Shown: one piece after another, positions 60,868 to 64,000 of the stretch
Numbering within the stretch: position 1 is the stretch's first letter
Layout: the number at the start of each line of letters is the position of its first letter
Position numbers and translations under genes: made by a program
Assembly: GCA_030407005.1 (NCBI GenBank)
Contig: JAUDYN010000003.1
Coordinates: forward strand, 2,046,001-2,110,000
Source: Desarmillaria ectypa
Taxonomy: Eukaryota; Basidiomycota; Agaricomycetes; Agaricales; Physalacriaceae
Length of the DNA: 64,000 nucleotides
Direction of reading: 5' to 3'
Notes under the pieces: model-generated
Database searches by the model: none
Told to the model about the DNA's origin: nothing
What the model saw: the letters and a program-made list of their open reading frames with translations, nothing else

Positions 60868-61826
60868 TCACGCACCGGTGCGCTTGTTCGCAATCCTAAG
60901 TGGCTCAACTTGCCATCTCCGACGGTTCCTCGCTTTCTCTACTAGACTCTCGTCTTCCATTGTCGCGTTGACGACGGAGAGTACCCTGACTTTCCTGCTA
61001 GGCTCCGGAGAATCGTCAACCTCGCCCTCCTCTCCACGCTCTTCCTCTACGACCTCATCTTCACCTAGATCTACTCCACCCTTGTATACATCTTCAGGAG
61101 TAGAAGATGTGGGGCTCGTTGACTGGAACAGCGAAAGCGATGAGGTCAAAGCAGAGTGGATGAACTGCGAAGCATCGTCAATGATCGTTCGGGGCTTGCG
61201 CAAAGGGATGGCCGCCAGAAGGTAAGTCTTTTCTTTCCAAGCATTTGGGTGGGAAGCCGAATGCGGAGGATACGCTGGGTCGCAAGAAAAGTTTACATGG
61301 ATCTCTTTAGCTTGGAGATCATACGAAAATTCCGGGAGAGGATGAGAGTATGAATTAGGAAACGGAAGAGAGATAGGTCGGCGATGGCGCAAAACCAAAC
61401 GGTCACCTTTGCGATAGCGAGCGTGAGCAATGTCTTGGAAGCATTGTAAGTCTGTACCTTCAATATCAAGAGCATGTCCAGAGGACCTTGAACACAGCGC
61501 GCCAGACGTGTCAATGTAAAACACCTAGGGGGTGAAACAGTACAGATTAGAGCACTACTTCGGTGCTAGTGACAGTTGCATGCCTGGTTGTTAGCCTCTG
61601 GATTCCTTCGACCTAGAAATATCGTTAGAAAGTCTTGTATCCGCGAGTCGCACTGACACTCTCAGCGCCTACTTTCAACTAGTGACTTCTCCTTCTCGGG
61701 GAACAACAGAAGTTCGGTTCCATCCTCAATAGCATCGCAGGCTACATCTAGTAGACGCTTCGTTGCAGCAGAACGAATGATAAAGTAGCCATCCGGGAAG
61801 CCATTTGTTTTCGAGTCGGCGGTCAT
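60868..61826 (-). CDS. Beta-trefoil (ricin B-like) cytosolic protein, function unknown
   Basis: Starts MTADSKTNGFPDGYFIIRSA, then TKRLLDVACDAIEDGTELLL, FPEKEKSLVES, and after introns NNQVFYIDTSGALCSRSSGH, ALDIEG, and LVLRHRRPISLPFPNSYSHP. The repeated pattern of a Tyr/Phe strand, hydrophobic core and G-x-L-x-S-x-x-SGHALD resembles one and a half beta-trefoil lobes. The second half (HPNAWKEKTYLLAAIPLRKP, TIIDDASQFIHSAL) leads into an acidic stretch (EDEVVEEERGEEGEVDD) and a basic C-terminus (KARNRRRWQVEPLRIANKRT). No signal peptide. Similar proteins are widespread in basidiomycetes by recall, with no assigned role. A final 3' exon beyond the stop chosen here cannot be excluded. Confidence 0.75.
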
Positions 61827-61946
61827 GGTGGAAGCTGTAAGAGATGTAGTGTCCTATGGCTATGCAACTACCGGGTGGCTGTACACTTCCTGATCCATTC
61901 TAGTGCGACTACGTACCCACTACTACAACCTTGAAATGAGAGAAGA

Positions 61947-64000
61947 CTAATAGTACTCATTTTCGTCATCTTCATCTTCATCCAAGTAAGCTCCCGGAAT
62001 TAGACTGAAATCTCTCCGCCGCTCTGTCGCAAGCCTAGAGGAACGCCGGACGTTCTCCATTGCATGCCTTTCGGATTCCTCTCTTGCCACCCAATCTTGT
62101 AACGACCCGTTCATCCTGGACAATCCCTTCCATTCATGCCTCGCCAAGATACTACCACCATGTCCTGAATCCCATCCAGCACTCATCATGACTGGCTCCT
62201 AGTAGGTGTTTTAATAAATGTAAAAATGAGGTGTCATCAAAACCCCACCTGTGAATGCCAGCTGACATCACGGACACAGACACGCTGATTGATGTGGCGG
62301 AGTGGACTCAACCTTTCAGGCGCTGATGGATCGTGACCCATGGGCAGCGTCTGATTGCGGTCAAGTATCTGTACAACAGTACCATCGAGTGACCATATCT
62401 ATCAACATTTGAGCGAGATGTTTTACCAGTGTCCAGAAACCTACATGTATGTTGCCGTCGGCTGAACCGGAATAAATGTATTGAGAACCTGTAGTCTCCG
62501 CAGGACTGAAATGACATCTGATGAGCGTTCTTAGCACGCTATGCCCTCGGTAAGTCATAACGCTACAATCCATGGGATGCGCCCGACGCTTCGGCTTGGG
62601 ATATGGTGGATATCTTTACCACATGAATAATATATGCTGATATCAATGGAATGTGTACTTACCTGTAGTCGAAGTGGAAACCGTAGGTGCGATGCCCAGC
62701 ATTGTCATAGTCGAGGCTACTTCGCATTTTGCGCAAGTCCCATAACCGTAGTGCTTGATCTTTGCCGTTGGATATAACGTATCTTCCATCTCCTTTAGCC
62801 GACACGTAAGTGATTCCTTCAGTGTGCCCCATGAGAACACCTGAAGGCTTTGGTGCCGCTCCTAAAGACCGGCGATCCCAGACTTTCAGAGAACTGTCAT
62901 CGGATGCACTGACAAGAACGTTTCCGGACGCCGTATCTGCCCAGCAGCAGCTATTGACGTCATCGGTGTGGGCCTTTATTTGAACAATTCGACGATTGGC
63001 CAACAGGTCATATACAGAGATCGACCTACTGCCTCCAGCAATGACCTCATTCCCATCTGCGGAAAACCTACATGCGTAAATATTGAACTCGTCATCGTAA
63101 TTCCATGAATCACGGCGCCGAGTTCGTGTGCTCCCGAAAGAGATAGGAACTTGTGTGGGATTGTCGTCGACCGTGCTAGTCATGTACACCGTAGAAGTCT
63201 AGTAACAACCGTCAGCAGGGTCTAATATGTGCATTATTCAAGATTCACTAGTGACGAGTAAATCATCCTTTGATTGTCAGGAGATAGATTCGCATCTGTG
63301 ATTGTCCATCTGCCGGGGTGCCCGTGAATTCTGCGCCTGATATTCATTGTGGTTTGAACAGAAATATCAGAGAGCGTTGCTTGGCGATCCTCTGGTGAGA
63401 ACGGGGGTGACGATGAGTCGTATATGTATAGCCGAAAGTCTTGAGAACAGGTGTAGTAGAATGACGAATCTGACTGACATGAGGCCGACGCGATGATAAT
63501 GAGCTATATACGGTACCTGCGGAATATTGTGCCGTGTAGATATTTGAGTTGTATGATGCCATCGCTGAGCCATTTGAGTTGGGGACAAGATTCTATAATA
63601 CTCAAAATATTGAGAACATATCTGCAGCGGTCTGCACTCACAGTTGCTAGGTCTTCCTTGAATAAGGTCGGCCGACGACCAGTGAACCGATTGGTGATAA
63701 CCTTAACAGGGTTCCGCTCGCCTCTCCTGGCGCGAATCTTAGGGGCTATACGACCGTACTCTCCACCATTCAGTAATTCCACTCCGGCCTCATGAGGCTC
63801 TGTAGCAGGCTTGCGCCAGCACTCCTGATTAGAATCCGTTGGTTCGTAGTCACCGTAGTCATCATCGTCGTCGTTATCGTCGTCGAGGTCATCATCATCT
63901 TCATTCAGTTGATGTTGGAGCAGCTGAAGCAACTGTGCATTAGTTCTTAGCGTTCCATGCTGCAATTGGAATAATCCTGCGATGAAGTGAGCAGACAATC
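61947..64000 (-). CDS. DCAF11/LEC14B-type WD40 protein, 5' end beyond the window
   Basis: WD40 protein of the family that acts as a substrate receptor of CUL4-DDB1 ubiquitin ligases in animals and plants. The visible N-terminal part has an acidic run (about 15 Asp/Glu) and RIAPKIRARRGERNPVKVIT, NRFTGRRPTLFKEDL. The WD repeats then follow across many introns: SSFYYTCSQDFRLYIYDSS, HPGRWTITDANLSPDNQRMI, ACRFSADGNEVIAGGSRSIS, HTDDVNSCCWADTASGNVLV, SASDDSSLKVWDRRSLG, GRYVISNGKDQALRLWDLRK, and IYSGSADGNIHIWSLDG. It ends CVRDVSWHSQEPVMMSAGWD, then a charged tail with DEDEDDENEYY. The WDxR motifs typical of DDB1 binding appear as WDRR and WDLR. At the right edge an intron acceptor (CATCGCAG) precedes the first visible exon, so the start lies outside. 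Confidence 0.88.
63856..63904. repeat. GAT/GAC-rich coding repeat (poly-Asp)
   Basis: Imperfect TCA/TCG/TCC trinucleotides on the plus strand encode a poly-Asp/Glu run in the WD40 protein. It is a low-complexity coding repeat. Confidence 0.7.

Overview
The window reads as euchromatic DNA of a filamentous basidiomycete, most likely a mushroom-forming agaricomycete. Nearly every gene is cut by several introns of about 45-60 bases with GT...AG ends, genes are packed on both strands, and the best matches I can recall for the membrane, RTA1, palI and intradiol-type proteins are agaricomycete. I see no bacterial, organellar or viral genes, no tRNA or rRNA gene and no intact transposon. All exon structures were read by eye from splice signals and frame continuity, so starts and small exons carry some uncertainty.

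Layout. 0.3-2.0 kb: a Golgi GT15 mannosyltransferase. 2.2-7.9 kb: a graveyard of three broken genes: an LRR/F-box-like remnant, an NRPS-like adenylation-domain remnant on the minus strand, and a ferric-reductase-like membrane/NAD-binding remnant on the plus strand. 8.5-25.2 kb: dense housekeeping block: HSL-type hydrolase, methionine aminopeptidase 2, neutral sphingomyelinase (ISC1), NTF2-like export factor (NXT1/p15), splicing helicase PRP22, a small unrecognised protein and a DHX29/DHX57-type helicase. 26.1-32.4 kb: an orphan membrane protein, a secreted intradiol-dioxygenase-like protein, about 2 kb of unresolved degenerate sequence and an RTA1-family protein. 33.0-42.2 kb: exonuclease EXO5, a CTR-like membrane protein, an Ark/Prk (NAK) kinase and a beta-hydroxyacid dehydrogenase. 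43.0-53.2 kb: SYO1, a single-pass membrane protein with PPxY and PSAP motifs, and the SIN3 corepressor. 53.5-64.0 kb: two more small N-terminally anchored membrane proteins, palI/RIM9, a secretory-pathway agmatinase ending in RDEL, a beta-trefoil-like orphan, and a DCAF11/LEC14B-type WD40 protein that runs off the right edge.

The genes do not form an evident biosynthetic cluster. Several are divergent pairs with very short shared promoters (93 bp for ISC1/NXT1, 47 bp for PRP22/small protein). The points I judge most worth following are: (1) a probable family of three small proteins whose N-terminal membrane helix is split by an intron at the same place and phase; (2) a transmembrane protein whose cytosolic tail carries two PPxY and two PSAP motifs, as expected of a Rsp5/ESCRT adaptor; (3) an agmatinase-family enzyme with both a signal peptide and a C-terminal RDEL; and (4) the head-to-head pair of decayed NRPS-like and reductase genes.
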